Shown in pieces: positions 62,667 through 64,000 of a stretch of 64,000 nt of DNA. Within the stretch, counting starts at the first letter, position 1. Every line of letters starts with the position of its first letter. The position numbers were made by a program, and so were the translations under genes. The stretch covers positions 1 to 64,000 of the forward strand of contig WSYG01000005.1 of assembly GCA_009773735.1 (NCBI GenBank), read 5' to 3'. The notes under the pieces were generated by a model. That model searched no databases, was not told the DNA's origin, and saw only the letters and a program-made list of their open reading frames with translations. The DNA comes from Erysipelotrichaceae bacterium (GTDB taxonomy: Bacteria > Bacillota_I > Bacilli_A > Erysipelotrichales > Erysipelotrichaceae).

Positions 62667-62707
62667 AAAAAAGAAAAAAGATGGGGGGAGCATCTTTTTT
62701 CTTTTTT
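62667..62707. terminator. 17-bp perfect A/T-rich hairpin (likely terminator)
   Basis: AAAAAAGAAAAAAGATG-ggggGAG-type 7-nt loop (GGGGGAG)-CATCTTTTTTCTTTTTT. Confidence 0.65.
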
Positions 62708-62850
62708 ACTAAAAAGGGGAAAGGGTACTGTTCGATAAAAGGGTCATTATTGAGAAGAGAAAATCGAACAGGCAAGTTATTTCTTGCACCTTCATCATAT
62801 GAAATCAATATGTAAGTCATGTGGTTTGTTTGTGTTAAATTGTGTGAACA

Positions 62851-63375
62851 TCACGATTCAGTAAGTATTTCATCACATTTCACATCAAATTCCGTTTCTT
62901 TCAACTCAGGATCAAGGTCCTCTGAATAACATATCCCAAGTTTCAGTCCTGTATAGTTTTTTAAATAGGCATCATAATAACCTTTACCGAATCCTAAACG
63001 ATAATTTTCTTCATTAAACGCCAGCATGGGAATGATTTGGACATCGATTTTTTCTTGGTAAGGATCACTAGAAATCGGCTCCATCATCCCATAAGAACTG
63101 ATTGCACATTCTTGAAAATCATGGATCCTAACAAACATCATATTACCATTGACGATTTTAGGAACACATATGATCTTACCAGCATCTAGACATTTCTTGA
63201 TTAATTCCAAGGTTTGGACTTCCCCTTTCATCGATATGTAAATGCCTATACTTTCATAAGATTCGATTTTTAACCATAATTTTTCTTGAATACAAAAAGA
63301 AGCCGCCAGATTCAAACTTAGATCTGAACTTACACGACGATCTTTGTGTTTTTGTCTTAAAGCGGCTTTGTCCAT
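62851..63375 (-). CDS. fthC: 5-formyltetrahydrofolate cyclo-ligase
   Basis: RLGFGKGYYDAYL motif, family-sized 174 aa. Confidence 0.92.
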   Translation of the reverse strand: MDKAALRQKHKDRRVSSDLSLNLAASFCIQEKLWLKIESYESIGIYISMKGEVQTLELIKKCLDAGKIICVPKIVNGNMMFVRIHDFQECAISSYGMMEPISSDPYQEKIDVQIIPMLAFNEENYRLGFGKGYYDAYLKNYTGLKLGICYSEDLDPELKETEFDVKCDEILTES

Positions 63376-64000
63376 TATCCGACCGATCCTTCCATTTCCA
63401 TTCTCATCAACTGATTTAATTCAACCGCATATTCCATTGGTAATTCACGTGTAAAGGGTTCTAAAAAGCCCATGACGATTGTTTCTAAAGCTTGGCTCTT
63501 TGATAGTCCACGGCTCATTAAGTAAAACAATTGTTCTTCAGAGACTTTTGATACTGTCGCTTCATGTTCAATCGTTGAAGTTGGATGAGACGAAATGTTG
63601 GTAGGCAAGGTATCAGAACGACTGATGCTATCTAAAAGCAAGGTATCACATTCGATCTTGCTTCTGGAATGAAGCGCATTGGGTGCATGTCTGACCATGC
63701 CTCTATAGTTGACAGTTCCCCCATTTCGAGCAACTGATTTTGAAATGATATTAGAAGATGTATGAGGAGCCATGTGGATCATTTTTGCCCCAGCATCTTG
63801 GATTTGTGTGATCGAAGAAGCCACCGCAACAGATATGGTCATCCCTTTTGCGTAGGGCCCCATGAGCCAACATGCAGGATACTTCATGGTGATGTGGGAT
63901 CCAATGTTACCATCGATCCATTCCATGATCCCATGATCCCAAACCTTAGCTCTTTTGGTAACTAAATTTAAAACATTGGTCGACCAGTTTTGGATCGTTG
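63375..64000 (-). CDS. sufB: Fe-S cluster assembly protein SufB, C-terminal part (cut by window edge)
   Basis: Frame continues to window end: [47 protein letters not shown]. Confidence 0.95.
   Translation of the reverse strand, partial: TIQNWSTNVLNLVTKRAKVWDHGIMEWIDGNIGSHITMKYPACWLMGPYAKGMTISVAVASSITQIQDAGAKMIHMAPHTSSNIISKSVARNGGTVNYRGMVRHAPNALHSRSKIECDTLLLDSISRSDTLPTNISSHPTSTIEHEATVSKVSEEQLFYLMSRGLSKSQALETIVMGFLEPFTRELPMEYAVELNQLMRMEMEGSVG

Noticed and set aside
62643-62850. 6S RNA (ssrS) because it adjoins fthC, the ygfA homologue
   Set aside because: It lies downstream of fthC rather than upstream, and I cannot see the long closing stem with a central bubble typical of 6S RNA.

Overview
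This is a dense, low-GC Bacillota-type chromosomal segment. It resembles Erysipelotrichia or Mollicutes-related lineages by gene content, but that placement is inference only. TGA acts as a normal stop. No rRNA, IS/transposon, prophage or CRISPR array was seen. Main blocks: a truncated PduL-like gene at the left edge, fba, tRNA-His, coaX, a compact Tad/Flp-type pilus operon, a complete but unusual rnfCDGEAB operon with divergent apbE, a two-component system facing two small secreted-protein genes, pgi, glnN, nadE, a DUF2089/YvlB-like operon, ftsA-ftsZ, rpmB, thiN-rpe-rsgA-prkC-prpC-rlmN-rsmB-priA, gmk/rqcH, a glycosyltransferase, clpB-dnaJ-dnaK-grpE-hrcA under two CIRCE elements, coaD-rsmD-ftsW, def-rnj, leuS with a T-box leader, mnmL-mnmM, fthC, and partial sufB at the right edge. 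Items most worth a second look: (1) a variant Rnf operon with a very short RnfB, an unannotated 59-aa Cys-rich membrane microprotein and an RnfD with a C-terminal FMN-binding-like domain; (2) at least 12 genes whose start codon lies 4-10 nt downstream of a good -10 box, suggesting frequent leaderless mRNAs; (3) an hrcA frameshift despite intact CIRCE sites; (4) an unannotated 48-aa Flp-like pilin; (5) a metallophosphoesterase that has lost several metal ligands; (6) a glycosyltransferase with an ASCH-like C-terminal extension. All calls come from reading the sequence; no database search was run.
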